From the NCBI GenBank assembly GCA_963783335.1, contig CAWAND010000006.1, forward strand, positions 124,001 through 188,000: 64,000 nucleotides of DNA, read 5' to 3'. The DNA is from CAWAND01 sp963783335. Its GTDB lineage: Bacteria > Chloroflexota > Anaerolineae > Anaerolineales > E44-bin32. The position numbers and the translations under genes were made by a program. The notes below the pieces were generated by a model, which made no database searches, had not been told where the DNA came from, and saw only the letters and a list, made by a program, of their open reading frames with translations. Positions 9,379-18,992 of the stretch are shown piece after piece; position 1 is the stretch's first letter, and every line of letters begins with the position of its first letter.

Positions 9379-10103
9379 GCACCCGCCCAGAACCCGTTCT
9401 GGCCCTGCGCAACGTCGACACGCATTACGGGCCCATTCAGATCTTGCGCAATGTGAACATCGAGATTCTGCCGGGCGAGATCACTTGCCTGCTCGGGGGC
9501 AACGCCAGCGGCAAAACCACCACGCTTAAGACCATCCTGGGTATGGTGACGCCCACCTCCGGCCAAGTGGTCCTCAATGGCGAGATCGTCAGCGGGCTGT
9601 CCACCACGGATGTCGTCGCCCGCGGGGTCAGTATGGTGCCGGAAAACCGCCGTCTATTCAAGCGGATGACGGTGCGTGAGAACCTGGAGATGGGCGCTTT
9701 CATGCGCCGGGATGCCAGTGAAGTCGAACGGGACATGGAGCACGTCTTCGAGCTCTTCCCGCGGGTGAAGGAGAGGCTGGGGCAGATGGCCGGTACCCTA
9801 AGCGGGGGCGAACAGCAGATGGTGGCTATCGGACGAGCCCTGATGAGCCGCCCCAATGTCCTGTTGATGGACGAACCCTCGATGGGTCTCGCCCCGGTAC
9901 TGGTCGAGCAATCGTTCAACATCATCCAGCAGATCAACCAAACCGGCACCACGATCTTCGTGGTGGAACAGAACGCCAACATGGCGCTTTCCATTGCCCA
10001 TAGGGGCTACGTGCTCCAGACCGGCCGCGTGGTGCTGGCCGATACAGCCGAGTCACTCCTCAACAACCCAATGATGCAGCAGGCTTATCTGGGCGAAATG
10101 TAG
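9375..10103 (+). CDS. livF: Branched-chain amino acid ABC transporter ATPase LivF
   Basis: Second ATPase of the first Liv transporter, 242 residues and intact. Walker A reads GGNASGKT. The signature is LSGGEQQMVAIGRAL, Walker B is LLMDEPSMGLAP, and the switch histidine is replaced by Q in VVEQNANMAL, as in other LivF proteins. It ends AYLGEM. It closes the first operon, and a G/C-rich hairpin followed by a T/C-rich tract lies shortly downstream. Confidence 0.95.
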   Translation: MSTRPEPVLALRNVDTHYGPIQILRNVNIEILPGEITCLLGGNASGKTTTLKTILGMVTPTSGQVVLNGEIVSGLSTTDVVARGVSMVPENRRLFKRMTVRENLEMGAFMRRDASEVERDMEHVFELFPRVKERLGQMAGTLSGGEQQMVAIGRALMSRPNVLLMDEPSMGLAPVLVEQSFNIIQQINQTGTTIFVVEQNANMALSIAHRGYVLQTGRVVLADTAESLLNNPMMQQAYLGEM

Positions 10104-10501
10104 CCCTGAGCCCCTTCACATCCCGGAGAGCCTCCCGGCGGCGGCCTCGCCGGCCGTTTCCCTTTTCCGGCAAGATGGGGTATTAAGTATGGAACCTGTC
10201 ATTAAAGTGTGCCAGCCGGATGACAGGCAGCCGGAATCTGGATGTGGCATGTTTGTTCAGCGTTTGTGCTCTGGTTGACACGCCAGTTGCCCGATATAGA
10301 ATTTGACATCTACTTGAGGGCATCGGAATGGGCACCCTGCGCGCAAGCTGCCGCGAGGATCCCTTGCCTCTTCCGGCGGCTTGCCAGCAACAAGTCATGA
10401 AAGAAAGGTGTCCAAAGAGTTATACTTTTCCGACGTTAGCACTGGTCCCCGAAAGGCCCGGCGATTCGCCGGGCGACAAATTGTAGGAGGAGGATGACGC
10501 A
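10104..10501 (+). other. Intergenic region between the two liv operons
   Basis: Holds a G/C-rich inverted repeat at about 10136-10155 followed by TTTCCCTTTT, a possible weak terminator for the first operon. It also holds the promoter of the second operon (separate entry) and a GTAGGAGGAGG ribosome binding site just before the ATG at 10502. No coding frame is evident. Confidence 0.6.
10275..10302 (+). promoter_or_regulatory. Promoter of second liv operon
   Basis: TTGACA and TAGAAT are separated by 16 bases. The block resembles the promoter of the first liv operon at 3966-3996, including the upstream CATGTTTGTT. The predicted leader is about 190 bases, which leaves room for leader regulation, but I see no attenuator hairpin pair with a T-run. 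Confidence 0.55.
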
Positions 10502-11708
10502 ATGAGACGAACCCCTTGGGTGCTATCCCTGATGATCATCGCGGGCTTTTTGTTGACAGCCTGCGGTGGCGCAGCGGCCTTTGAGTGTACGGACGCCATC
10601 GGCTGTGTGACCTATGGCCCTAATGATCCCATCAAACTTGCCTCGGCTCTGGTCATTTCCGGCCCCAACGCCGACCTGGGCACGGACTCACAGCATGGCG
10701 TAGAGATTGCCATCGAATTCAAGGGCAAGGTTGACGGGCACGACGTCACCCTGCAGGCCGAAGATGACGGCTGTAACGCCGAAGGCGGGCAGGCTGCTGG
10801 GCAGAAGATCGTATCCGATCCATCGATCCTGGGTGTGGTTGGAACGAGCTGCTCGGGCGCCGCTGTACCCATGTCGAAAGTGATCTCTGACGCCGGATAC
10901 TTCATGGTGTCTCCGTCCAACACCTCTCCAGTTCTGACCGATCCGAATCAGGCCTGGAATCCTGGCTATCTGCGAACCGCCCACAACGACAAGGTCCAGG
11001 GCGCCGCGATGGCCGACTTCGTTTACAACACCCTCGGCCTGAAGACGGCTGCCGCCATCCATGACGGCGACCCATACACTGAAGGTCTGGCCAATGCTTT
11101 CCGCGAGTTCCTTCACCTCCCTGGGTGGCAACGTCGTGGCCTTCACGGCCATCAGCGTTGGCGACACCGACATGCACCCGGTGCTGAGCGCCGTGGCTGC
11201 TGCCGGTCCTCCAGACTTCATCTACTTCCCGGTCTTCACCGCCGAGTGCGCGTTCTTGGCCAAGCAGTCCAAGGAAGTTGCCGGGCTTGAGAACACAGTC
11301 GTGGCTGCGGCCGATGGCTGCATCTCGACCGCGGCTGCCGAAGCCATCGGGCCCGCCGGCGAAGGCATGTACTTCTCCGGCCCCGACACCTCGTTCTCCG
11401 GTGCGCTGAACGACAAGTTCAACGCCGCCTATGAGGCGGACTACGGCACGGCTCCGATCTCGGTCTTCCATGCCCACGCCTTCGATGCAACCAACATGAT
11501 CTTCGCCTGCATCGAGAAGGTTGGCGTGCAGGATCCTGACGGCACACTCCACATTGGACGCCAGGCCATGCGTGACTGCCTGTATGCCACCAAGGACTTC
11601 CAGGGCATTACCGGCAATCTGACCTGCGACCAGTACGGCGACTGTGCGGATCCCAAGATCACAGTTTCCCAGCTGCAGAACGGGGAATACGTCAAGATTT
11701 GGCCGTAA
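10502..11708 (+). CDS. livK: Branched-chain amino acid ABC transporter substrate-binding lipoprotein, one frameshift
   Basis: Extracytoplasmic binding protein of the second Liv system. A lipoprotein signal peptide ends at the lipobox FLLTACGG (Cys near residue 21). The mature protein is of the periplasmic binding fold type I class, with EDDGCNAEGGQAAGQKI, GTSCSGAAVPMSKVI and LRTAHNDKVQG. The frame is lost at about 11113 after GLANAFREF; the next frame resumes with TSLGGNVVAF and runs to IKIWP at 11708. One inserted base explains this and gives about 402 residues. The paralogous copy at 4178 has the same segment order. Confidence 0.88.
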
Positions 11709-11823
11709 GCTGAAACCTGCTCCCCAGGCGGATGATCGTGCCGCCCGAGCGGAGTGACGGCTGAAAGGGGTGGGCCCAGGGATCAACTCTTTGGGCCCAT
11801 CCCTCCTCATCGGAGAGTACCCA

Positions 11824-12886
11824 ATGCGTCAGCGTCTGGCCAAACTCGACTTTTTGGGACTGTTCTTGTGGCTCATTGCCGCCAGCATTATCCTGTTCGC
11901 CATCTGGGGGACGATCGCCACCCTCCAAGACAATCCCTACTCAACTTCGACATGGATCGGTTTTATCGTCTTCGGTATTTCGCAGGGATCGATGTATGCC
12001 CTGATCGCTATCGGCTACACGTTGGTCTACGGTGTGCTGTTCATGATCAACTTCGCCCATGGCGAGTTCTTCATGTCGGGAATCTTCACGGCGACGGTCT
12101 TCGTCGCCGGTCCATTGGCCGAATCCGGCTATATGGAAAGCCACCCGATTGAATCCCTGCTTGCCATCGCCGTCGTTTCAATGGTGGTATCGGTCGGCGT
12201 GGCTGTTCTGACCGAGCGGGTCGCCTACCGCCCGCTTCGCAACGCCCCTCGCCTCGTGCCGCTGATCACGGCCATCGGCGCCTCCATCTTTTGGCAGAAC
12301 TTTTTCCGCGGGCTGTTTGGATCCGAGAACAAGCCTTTTCCTCAGATTGAACAGCTCAAAGGCACAATCTCCCTGTTTGGGATCGAAATCCTCAAGACAC
12401 ACGTGGTCGTCATCATCGTCACAATCATCATGTTGATCGGTCTGAACTTCTTCATCATGCGAACCAGAACCGGCAAGGCAATCCGGGCCGTGGCAGAGAA
12501 TCGTGAAGTGGCAGCCCTGATGGGGATCGATGTCGACCGCACCATCACCATGACCTTCGTGGTGGGCGCGGCCATGGCGGCGGTCGCCGGTGTGCTGTAT
12601 GCCATCGTCTTCCGGCAGGTCTATTTCTACATGGGATTCTTCCCTGGACTGAAAGCCTTCATCGCCGCCGTGCTGGGCGGGATCGGAAGCATCCCAGGCG
12701 CTGCCCTTGGTGGGCTGATCCTGGGGCTGATCGAATCTGTCGGGCCGCACCTGTTCTTCACCGGGCTGCACATCCCGGCATACAACCAGCTCAAAGACGT
12801 GATCTCGTTCACCATTCTCGTCCTGATTCTTGATCTTCCGGCCCCAGGGGATCCTTGGCGAGCGTCTCAGTGAGACAAAGGCGTAG
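11824..12886 (+). CDS. livH: Branched-chain amino acid ABC permease LivH (C-terminal frameshift)
   Basis: Permease of the second Liv transporter. The start is the ATG at 11824 (MRQRLAK), preceded by GGAGAG. Family segments MINFAHGEFFMSG, YRPLRNAPRLVPLITAIG and GLKAFIAAVLGGIGSIPGA are intact. Near 12828 one extra base diverts the last 15 residues: the shifted frame reads IFRPQGILGERLSETKA and stops at 12884-12886, exactly as in the first-operon copy, whereas the direct frame stops at 12873. About 353 residues if corrected. The next gene starts 11 bases later. Confidence 0.9.
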
Positions 12887-12896
12887 GGTGACTTCC

Positions 12897-14588
12897 ATGA
12901 ATGACAACACGCGTATCGATTTTCGAAATGCCATACGCCTCGGCCTGATCGCCGGCATTGTCTCGGTCAGTCTTTCGGCGATCGGGATTGTGGAACTGTT
13001 CGCCAGCCGGGAGCTCATCTCGGGGATCATCACCATGGGCCAGGTGCTGATCTTCTCCGCCACCGCCATGATGGCCTATCTCTCCGTGCGAGACTTGCAT
13101 ATCTCCCGCGTCATGATGTTGTTGAGCGGCCTTATCACGGGCGTGGCATCGTCCCTTCCCACGCTGGTATTGGTCCTCCTGGAATCTCAACTGGATTTGC
13201 GCCAGTTCATGCCAGCCGTGTCTCCCACGCTGGTCGATGTCCTCACCTTCGGGAGCGGCCCGTACATCGGCAGCTTGCTCCTGATGGCCGCCATGGCCAT
13301 CATTGGCATGCTGGCGGCTGGGATCGAAAGTATGCCCTCCTCCATCCGGAAGCCGCTTCTGACCGGCGGCCTGTGGACCTTGATCCTGGGTTTGTTCTCA
13401 GAGATCCTTTCCAACCGTATGCGGGATTTCTTCGGCGCGTCCTTTTCGACGCTCTTTTTCAGTGGCAAGGCCCTCAACCCGCTGTTTGGCGCCGGTCTGT
13501 TCATCGTCATCGCGGGGGGCAACCGATTCTGGACGACGCGTTCGGAAGGTTTCCAGTCTCGCATTGGAGATCTCTCTCCGAGCGGACAGCGGCGCATGCG
13601 CCTGTGGATCTTTCTCGCCAGCGGCGTGGGCCTGATCATCCTGCCGCTTATCCTTGGCAGCTATCTGTCTGAAGTCGCCAACAGCGTCGGCTTGTTCATC
13701 TTGATGGGATTGGGCTTGAACATTGTGGTCGGCTTCGCTGGCCTGCTCGACCTTGGCTACGTGGCCTTCTTCGCCATCGGCGCCTATTCCATGGCGGTGT
13801 TGACCTCGCAAGGCGACTTGGGAATCGGCCACATGAACTTCTGGGAGGCGCTTCCATTCTGCGTACTCTTTGCGGCGGCTGCCGGGATTATCCTCGGCGT
13901 CCCCGTGTTGCGAATGCGAGGTGACTACCTGGCTATCGTGACCTTGGGGTTCGGCGAGATCATCCGCCTCTTGGCGATCTCGGATGCCCTCAAGCCCTTC
14001 ATCGGTGGAGCCCAGGGGGTGCTCAAGATCCCCAAGCCCGACTTCTTCGGCTTGACCTTGGTCCGGCCGGAGCAGTTCTACTACGTGGTCTTGGGCGGAT
14101 GCCTGCTGGCCGCTTTTGTGGCCTATCGTTTGGGAGAATCGCGTCTTGGCCGTCAGTGGATGGCCATGCGCGAAGATGAAGACGTGGCCGAAGCCATGGG
14201 CATCAAGCTGGTCAGCGCCAAGCTGCTGGCCTTCGCCACCGGAGCGGCCTTCTCTGGCCTGGCCGGCGCCTTGTTCGCCAGCAAGCTGACGTCGATCTTC
14301 CCGCACAGCTTCAGCCTGATCATCTCGATCAACGTGCTCAGCCTGATCATCATCGGCGGTATCGGAAGCCTTCCGGGGGTCGTCGTTGGAGCAATGATCC
14401 TGGTCGGGCTGCCCGAACTGCTTCGCGAATTCGCCGAGTACCGGCTCCTAATGTACGGTGCGCTGCTGATACTGATGATGCTCGCCAAACCAGAGGGATT
14501 CTGGCCCTCGGCCGTTCGCCAGCGGGAGCTCCAAGCGGACGCTGATGTCCTAAGGGCCCAACAAGCCGCCCTCGACGCGGAAGGTTAG
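12897..14588 (+). CDS. livM: Branched-chain amino acid ABC permease LivM
   Basis: Intact 563-residue LivM, longer than typical because of about 240 N-terminal residues with extra membrane helices, also present in the first-operon paralogue. The core begins near residue 265 (GLGLNIVVGFAGLLDLGYVA), followed by VLRMRGDYLAIVTLGFGEII and WMAMREDEDVAEAMGIK. It ends with LAKPEGFWPSAVRQRELQ. The start at 12897 is chosen because it follows the corrected livH stop and the protein begins MNDNTRIDFRNA; an earlier in-frame ATG at 12855 lies inside livH. Confidence 0.93.
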   Translation: MNDNTRIDFRNAIRLGLIAGIVSVSLSAIGIVELFASRELISGIITMGQVLIFSATAMMAYLSVRDLHISRVMMLLSGLITGVASSLPTLVLVLLESQLDLRQFMPAVSPTLVDVLTFGSGPYIGSLLLMAAMAIIGMLAAGIESMPSSIRKPLLTGGLWTLILGLFSEILSNRMRDFFGASFSTLFFSGKALNPLFGAGLFIVIAGGNRFWTTRSEGFQSRIGDLSPSGQRRMRLWIFLASGVGLIILPLILGSYLSEVANSVGLFILMGLGLNIVVGFAGLLDLGYVAFFAIGAYSMAVLTSQGDLGIGHMNFWEALPFCVLFAAAAGIILGVPVLRMRGDYLAIVTLGFGEIIRLLAISDALKPFIGGAQGVLKIPKPDFFGLTLVRPEQFYYVVLGGCLLAAFVAYRLGESRLGRQWMAMREDEDVAEAMGIKLVSAKLLAFATGAAFSGLAGALFASKLTSIFPHSFSLIISINVLSLIIIGGIGSLPGVVVGAMILVGLPELLREFAEYRLLMYGALLILMMLAKPEGFWPSAVRQRELQADADVLRAQQAALDAEG

Positions 14589-14589
14589 C

Positions 14590-15396
14590 ATGATGGATTC
14601 CAATCCTCCCCTGTTGCAGGCCCGTTCCGTGACCAAGCGCTTTGGCGGCCTGGTGGCTGTGAGCGACCTGGATTTTGACCTTCCAAAGGATTCGATCGTC
14701 AGCATCATCGGTCCCAACGGCGCCGGGAAATCAACCTTCTTCAACTGTGTCACCGGCTTCTACGACGTCGACGAAGGCTCGATCTCATTCAAGGACAGGC
14801 CCATCGACGGGGACACGCCCGATCAGATCGCCAGGATGCACATCGCCCGCACCTACCAGAACATCCGCTTGTTCTCGAACATGACCGCCATTGAGAACAT
14901 TCTGGTCGGGATGGAACCCAGGCTCCACTCGCATTGGTACAGCTTCATCTTGGGCTCGCGCAAGACCCGCAAAGAAGAGGCCTGGGCGTTGGACGAGGCC
15001 CGCCGACTGCTTCAGTTTGCAGGCCTGGCTGGGAAAGGCGATCTGCTGGCCAAGAACCTTCCCTACGGCGATCAGCGCCGCCTGGAAATCGCACGCGCGC
15101 TGGCTAACGAGCCGGAGATCCTTCTCCTGGACGAACCGACGGCCGGGATGAACCCCAACGAATCGACCACCACCATGCGTTTTATCAACCGGCTCCGGGA
15201 CGAACTCGGCGTGACCATCTTGCTGATCGAACACGACATGCGAGTCGTCATGGGCATCTCTGAACGCGTCACCGTCCTGGACTACGGGACGAAGATCGCC
15301 GAGGGCCCACCGGCCGAAATTCAGCGCAACCCTCGTGTCATTGAAGCCTATCTCGGTCGAGGCGCCGCCTCCGGCCTGGAGTTGGGAACCGAATAA
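14590..15396 (+). CDS. livG: Branched-chain amino acid ABC transporter ATPase LivG
   Basis: 268-residue ATPase with Walker A GPNGAGKS, signature region LPYGDQRRLEIARALA, Walker B LLLLDEPTAGMNP and the switch histidine in LIEHDMRVVMG. It starts one base after the livM stop codon. It is a clear paralogue of the gene at 8593; the two differ most in the insert around residues 110-145. Confidence 0.95.
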   Translation: MMDSNPPLLQARSVTKRFGGLVAVSDLDFDLPKDSIVSIIGPNGAGKSTFFNCVTGFYDVDEGSISFKDRPIDGDTPDQIARMHIARTYQNIRLFSNMTAIENILVGMEPRLHSHWYSFILGSRKTRKEEAWALDEARRLLQFAGLAGKGDLLAKNLPYGDQRRLEIARALANEPEILLLDEPTAGMNPNESTTTMRFINRLRDELGVTILLIEHDMRVVMGISERVTVLDYGTKIAEGPPAEIQRNPRVIEAYLGRGAASGLELGTE

Positions 15397-15417
15397 CCCA
15401 AGCGGAGCGGATTATCG

Positions 15418-16131
15418 ATGCCAATGCTCGAGATCAACGACATCCATACTTACTACGGCAATATCCACGCCCTTCGTGGCATCTCGCTCACGGTCGACGA
15501 AGGCGAAATCGTCACTCTGATTGGGGCCAACGGCGCTGGAAAGAGCACCACCTTGAAAAGCGTCAGCGGGTTGACCAAGCCCCAGGCTGGGACCGTTTTG
15601 CTGGAGGGCGAGGACCTGGCACCGTACAAGGCCCACGAAATCGCGCACAAGGGCGTCTCTCTGGTCCCCGAAGGGCGCGGGGTGTTCTCCAAACTGACGG
15701 TGACGGAGAACCTCGATATGGGTGCCTTCCAGCGTCGTGATCGCGCCGGAATCGAGAGTGACCGGGAGAGGATCTATCAACTCTTCCCACGCCTTAAAGA
15801 ACGCCGAAACCAGGTCTCGGGGACCTTGAGCGGCGGTGAACAGCAAATGCTCGCCACGGCGCGCGCCCTGATGGCCCGTCCGCGCTTGCTCTTGCTCGAC
15901 GAGCCGTCCATGGGTTTGGCACCGGTCCTGGTCGACAGCGTCTTTGACACGATCGTGGACATCAACCGCGAGGGCACCACGATTCTTCTGGTTGAGCAGA
16001 ATGCGCAGATGGCGCTCAAGATCGCCAGCCGGGGATACGTGCTTCAAACGGGCGAGATCGTGCTCACCGACTCGGCCGAGGGCCTGCGCAAGAACCCCAC
16101 CGTCCAAAAATCTTACCTGGGTATGGAATAG
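15418..16131 (+). CDS. livF: Branched-chain amino acid ABC transporter ATPase LivF
   Basis: 237-residue ATPase that completes the second Liv transporter. Walker A is GANGAGKS, the signature is LSGGEQQMLATARALM, Walker B is LLLLDEPSMGLAP, and Q replaces the switch histidine in LVEQNAQMAL. It ends SYLGME. A strong hairpin with a short T tract follows 50 bases downstream. Confidence 0.95.
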   Translation: MPMLEINDIHTYYGNIHALRGISLTVDEGEIVTLIGANGAGKSTTLKSVSGLTKPQAGTVLLEGEDLAPYKAHEIAHKGVSLVPEGRGVFSKLTVTENLDMGAFQRRDRAGIESDRERIYQLFPRLKERRNQVSGTLSGGEQQMLATARALMARPRLLLLDEPSMGLAPVLVDSVFDTIVDINREGTTILLVEQNAQMALKIASRGYVLQTGEIVLTDSAEGLRKNPTVQKSYLGME

Positions 16132-16181
16132 AATAGGCATTGGCCACTCGGGCGGCCATCGCCCAACCGATAGACCCTTCA

Positions 16182-16206
16182 GGGCGGATCCTTTGATCCG
16201 CCCTTT
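16182..16206 (+). terminator. Intrinsic terminator of second liv operon
   Basis: A perfect 9-base-pair stem, GGGCGGATC / GATCCGCCC, with a CTTT loop, followed by TTT. It lies between livF and the ornithine cyclodeaminase-family gene. The T tract is short, so termination may be partial and allow read-through into the next gene. Confidence 0.6.
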
Positions 16207-16223
16207 CACTGTGGAGGCGAAAC

Positions 16224-17213
16224 ATGCCGATCCGGTTTCTGAACGCCCATCAGGTGCGCCAAGCCTTGCCCATGGCCGACGCCATCCATGCCATGAAGAG
16301 CGCCTACGCCCAGCTTTCGAGCGGTGAGGCGGAAGTTCCGCTGCGCACGCGAATCCCTTTCGATGACGTCGAAGGCGTTTCTTTGTTCATGCCCGCCTAC
16401 CTGCCCCAAGACGACGGCCTGGCAATCAAGATCGTTTCCGTCTTCCCCCACAACCCAGACCAGAACCTGCCCACAATCCACGCTCTCGTGCTGGCGCTCG
16501 ATCCAGCCACCGGCCGACCGCTGGCGCTGCTGGAGGGCGGCACGCTGACCGCCATTCGCACGGGGGCAGGCTCGGGCGCGGCCACCGACCTGCTCGCCCG
16601 CCAGGATGCCAGCGCCGTGGCCCTCATCGGCAGCGGCGTCCAGGCCCGCACCCAATTGGAAGCCGTGTGCTGCGTGCGGGAGGTCGAGCGGGCCTGGGTC
16701 TACAGCCCCAACCGTGAGCACGCTCTGGCTTTCGCTTCCGAGATGGCCGGCCAGCCCGGGATCCCCGACACGATTCAAATTGCCGGATCGGCGAACGAGG
16801 CCGTAGCTGAAGCGGATTTGGTGTGCACCGCCACCACCTCCCACCAACCGGTGTTTGACGGGGACCAGCTCAGGCCCGGCTGCCACATCAACGCCGTGGG
16901 CTCGTTCACCCCCGACATGGTCGAAATCGACCTGGAGACTTTGAGGCGGGCGCGAGTGGTCGTAGACTCAAGAGACGCCGTCATGGAAGAAGCGGGGGAA
17001 TTGATTCAGCCCATTCGGGCCGGCGAGTACAGCCAGGGGGATATCCACGCCGAACTGGGCGAGATCATCCTGGGAAAGGCGGAAGGGCGGACGCAGGCGG
17101 AGCAGATCACCTTCTTCAAGTCCGTCGGGGTCGCTGCCCAGGACGCTGCCGCAGCCGCTGTCGCTCTGAGGAACGCCGAAGCCGAAGACCTCGGAGAGCT
17201 GATCGACCTCTAG
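16224..17213 (+). CDS. Ornithine cyclodeaminase / mu-crystallin family NAD(P)-binding protein
   Basis: 329-residue member of the family that includes ornithine cyclodeaminase, archaeal-type alanine dehydrogenase and mu-crystallin; all use NAD(P) to deaminate or reduce amino or imino acids. The N-terminal half has LLEGGTLTAIRTGAGSGAAT, the substrate-binding segment. The Rossmann segment is ALIGSGVQARTQLEA near residue 135. The C-terminal part has AVGSFTPDMVEID. Position right after two amino acid ABC operons fits a role in amino acid use. Which substrate it takes cannot be decided from sequence. Confidence 0.88.
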   Translation: MPIRFLNAHQVRQALPMADAIHAMKSAYAQLSSGEAEVPLRTRIPFDDVEGVSLFMPAYLPQDDGLAIKIVSVFPHNPDQNLPTIHALVLALDPATGRPLALLEGGTLTAIRTGAGSGAATDLLARQDASAVALIGSGVQARTQLEAVCCVREVERAWVYSPNREHALAFASEMAGQPGIPDTIQIAGSANEAVAEADLVCTATTSHQPVFDGDQLRPGCHINAVGSFTPDMVEIDLETLRRARVVVDSRDAVMEEAGELIQPIRAGEYSQGDIHAELGEIILGKAEGRTQAEQITFFKSVGVAAQDAAAAAVALRNAEAEDLGELIDL

Positions 17214-17281
17214 TGTGATGGTGCATGCGGCGATCAGCAAGTGGGGCCGCGGCGGCCGTCACGCGAAGAAGAAGTTAGCCC

Positions 17282-17452
17282 ATGGCAACCGTAGTTCCAA
17301 GAACGGGTGATAATGTCATCAACGGCCCGATGGCCGGAGGGTTGATGGGAAAACTTCGGACGCATGACTCCGCCAAAAGTTCTGGCGCGGCGCGACGAGC
17401 TTTGGCGCGCCTCACCCAGGTAAGCGACATCGAGGAACGAGACGCCCTATGA
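17282..17452 (+). CDS. Possible small protein coupled to cinA
   Basis: A 56-codon frame from the ATG at 17282 to a TGA that overlaps the cinA ATG (ATGA at 17449-17452). GAAGAAG lies before the start at ribosome-binding distance. The product is Gly/Ala/Arg-rich with GGLMGKLR and ends EERDAL. I recognise no domain. The four-base overlap is the main argument for it being real; it may equally be chance in the 235-base gap. Confidence 0.28.
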   Translation: MATVVPRTGDNVINGPMAGGLMGKLRTHDSAKSSGAARRALARLTQVSDIEERDAL

Positions 17453-18609
17453 CCTCACCTGACGCCGAAATCCTGACCATCGGGACCGAACTGCTGTTGG
17501 GTGAGATCACCGACACCAACACAGCCGTCATCGCTCGCTCACTGCGTGATATGGGCATCAATCTGTATCGTACGGCCACGGTGGGCGACAACGCCCATCG
17601 GATTGCCGAGCTGCTCAGGGAACGCTTTGGGCACGTGCAGATCATCATCACCACCGGCGGTCTGGGCCCTACCGTGGACGATCCCACCCGCGAGGCGGTG
17701 GCGCTGGCATTGGGGGTGCCGACGGTGTTCGTGCCCGAACTGTGGGAGCAGATCCAGGACCGTTTCAAAGCTTTCGGACGCACGCCGGGAGAGAACAACC
17801 GGCGCCAGGCCTACATTCCCGAGGGCGCCCATTGGATTGAGAATCCGGTGGGCACGGCGCCCGCCTTCTGGGCCGATGCCGACGGGACCCTGGTGGTTTC
17901 CCTTCCGGGTGTGCCGGCCGAGATGAGCCACCTGCTCGAACATGCGGTGCTGCCCTTGATCCAGACCCGCTATGACCTGGGCGAGGTCATCCGTGCCCGG
18001 ATCGTGCGCACGGCCGGCCTGGGCGAATCTCGGCTTGACGAGCAGATTGATGATCTGGAAAGGCTGACCAATCCCACCGTCGGGGTCTCCGCGCACCCCG
18101 GACGGGTCGACATCCGCATCACCGCCCGAGCCGCGTCCAAAGAAGCGGCCGAAGGGTTGATCGCCCCGGTGGTCAAGCCAGCTCCAGTCTCTCTTGGGGC
18201 ACCACATCTACGGCTTCGACAAGGAAACCCTTGAAGATGCGATGCTCGCCGAAGCCGGTGCCAAGGGCTGGCGGGTCTCCAGCCTGGAGGCGGGATCCGG
18301 CGGCGCGCTCGAAAGCCGCCCTGAGCCAATCCGCCAATCCGGTTTACGCCGGGGGGATCAGCCTGCCGGGATCGGCCTCGGTCGACGATCTGCGCAGCCG
18401 CCATGGCGAACGAGCGTCAGGAAGGCGTCGTGCTCATCGGCATGCACCTGGCCAGACTGAAAGAGATGACCCGCTTGACGGTGATCATCTGGGGTGAGGG
18501 TGACCCGGATGAGAAGGTTTACGAACAGAAGGGCCCGGCGGTCAACATCGGCGAACGGTCGGTGAGCCTGACGCTGGACTGGGCCCGCCGGCGTATGCCT
18601 GAGTTGTAA
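17449..18609 (+). CDS. cinA: CinA-family protein (competence/damage-inducible), frameshifted
   Basis: The N-terminal MoCF-like domain is intact over the first 240 residues: ILTIGTELLLGEITDTNT, TTGGLGPTVDDPTREAV and GVPAEMSHLLEH. The family also includes NMN deamidase activity in the C-terminal domain. The frame is lost at about 18176; the continuation runs through QLQSLLGHHIYGFDKETLED, shifts again near 18313 (SQSANPVYAGGI) and near 18403, and ends DWARRRMPEL at 18609. Three one-base changes restore about 387 residues. The corrected C-terminal region has LEAGSGG where the family has ESCTGG, so the NMN deamidase serine motif looks degenerate even after frame repair. Confidence 0.85.
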
Positions 18610-18636
18610 ACAGGCCAGCCCCCAGACGATCCCTTA

Positions 18637-18654
18637 TTGTGAAAGATTTCACAA
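18637..18654. promoter_or_regulatory. Rex-type palindrome, perfect arms
   Basis: TTGTGAAAGATTTCACAA has two perfect 8-base arms around a 2-base centre. It lies 27 bases after the cinA stop and 42 bases upstream of the tRNA-Gly -10 box. The motif equals the consensus known for the NADH-sensing repressor Rex; a CRP/FNR-type TGTGA-N6-TCACA reading is also possible. An 8-base-pair hairpin (AGGGCTGA/TCAGCCCT, 18660-18683) follows. Confidence 0.5.
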
Positions 18655-18672
18655 GCCCCAGGGCTGACCCTC

Positions 18673-18701
18673 TTCTCAGCCCTCGGCCAAGCTTGTATAA
18701 T
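18673..18701 (+). promoter_or_regulatory. Promoter of tRNA-Gly
   Basis: A consensus TATAAT at 18696 with TTCTCA 17 bases upstream, placing transcription start about 20 bases before the mature tRNA 5' end. Confidence 0.55.
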
Positions 18702-18728
18702 GGTGGCTAAGGGACCGATGCAAACCAA

Positions 18729-18800
18729 GCGGGTGTCGCCAAGTGGTAAGGCACTAGCTTCCCAAGCTAGCATTCGTGGGTTCGAATCCCATCACCCGCT
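18729..18800 (+). tRNA. tRNA-Gly (anticodon CCC)
   Basis: Full cloverleaf: acceptor stem GCGGGTG/CACCCGC (7 perfect pairs), anticodon stem CTAGC/GCTAG around loop TTCCCAA, and T-arm GTGGG-TTCGAAT-CCCAT. Anticodon CCC reads GGG glycine codons. The discriminator is T and CCA is not encoded (CCT follows). It marks the left edge of a small genomic island: a degenerate copy of its 3' half occurs at 21505. Confidence 0.95.
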
Positions 18801-18805
18801 CCTAG

Positions 18806-18830
18806 GACCACTCGCCAGAGTGGTCTTTTT
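18806..18830 (+). terminator. Intrinsic terminator after tRNA-Gly
   Basis: An 8-base-pair stem, GACCACTC/GAGTGGTC, with a GCCA loop, followed by five T residues, starting six bases after the mature tRNA end. A textbook terminator for a monocistronic tRNA. Confidence 0.85.
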
Positions 18831-18992
18831 CTTGCCTGCCACGGACACATTGGTTTGAATTCGCCCACGCTCAGCTAGAACCTCCCTCAGGTCGAGCGCC
18901 TTCCGGAACCACCCCTGCCCCATATCAGGGTCCATTTTCCCGTACGATGACCGGGCCACAAGTCACCTTGCCTGACCCGGTGGACAGGTGTA

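Noticed and set aside
18797..18953. Minus-strand open frame ending at the tRNA-Gly 3' end, as an integrase remnant
   Set aside because: Integrase genes often abut the tRNA, but this 50-codon frame has no R-H-x-x-R or catalytic Tyr motif and overlaps the tRNA terminator. It is probably chance.
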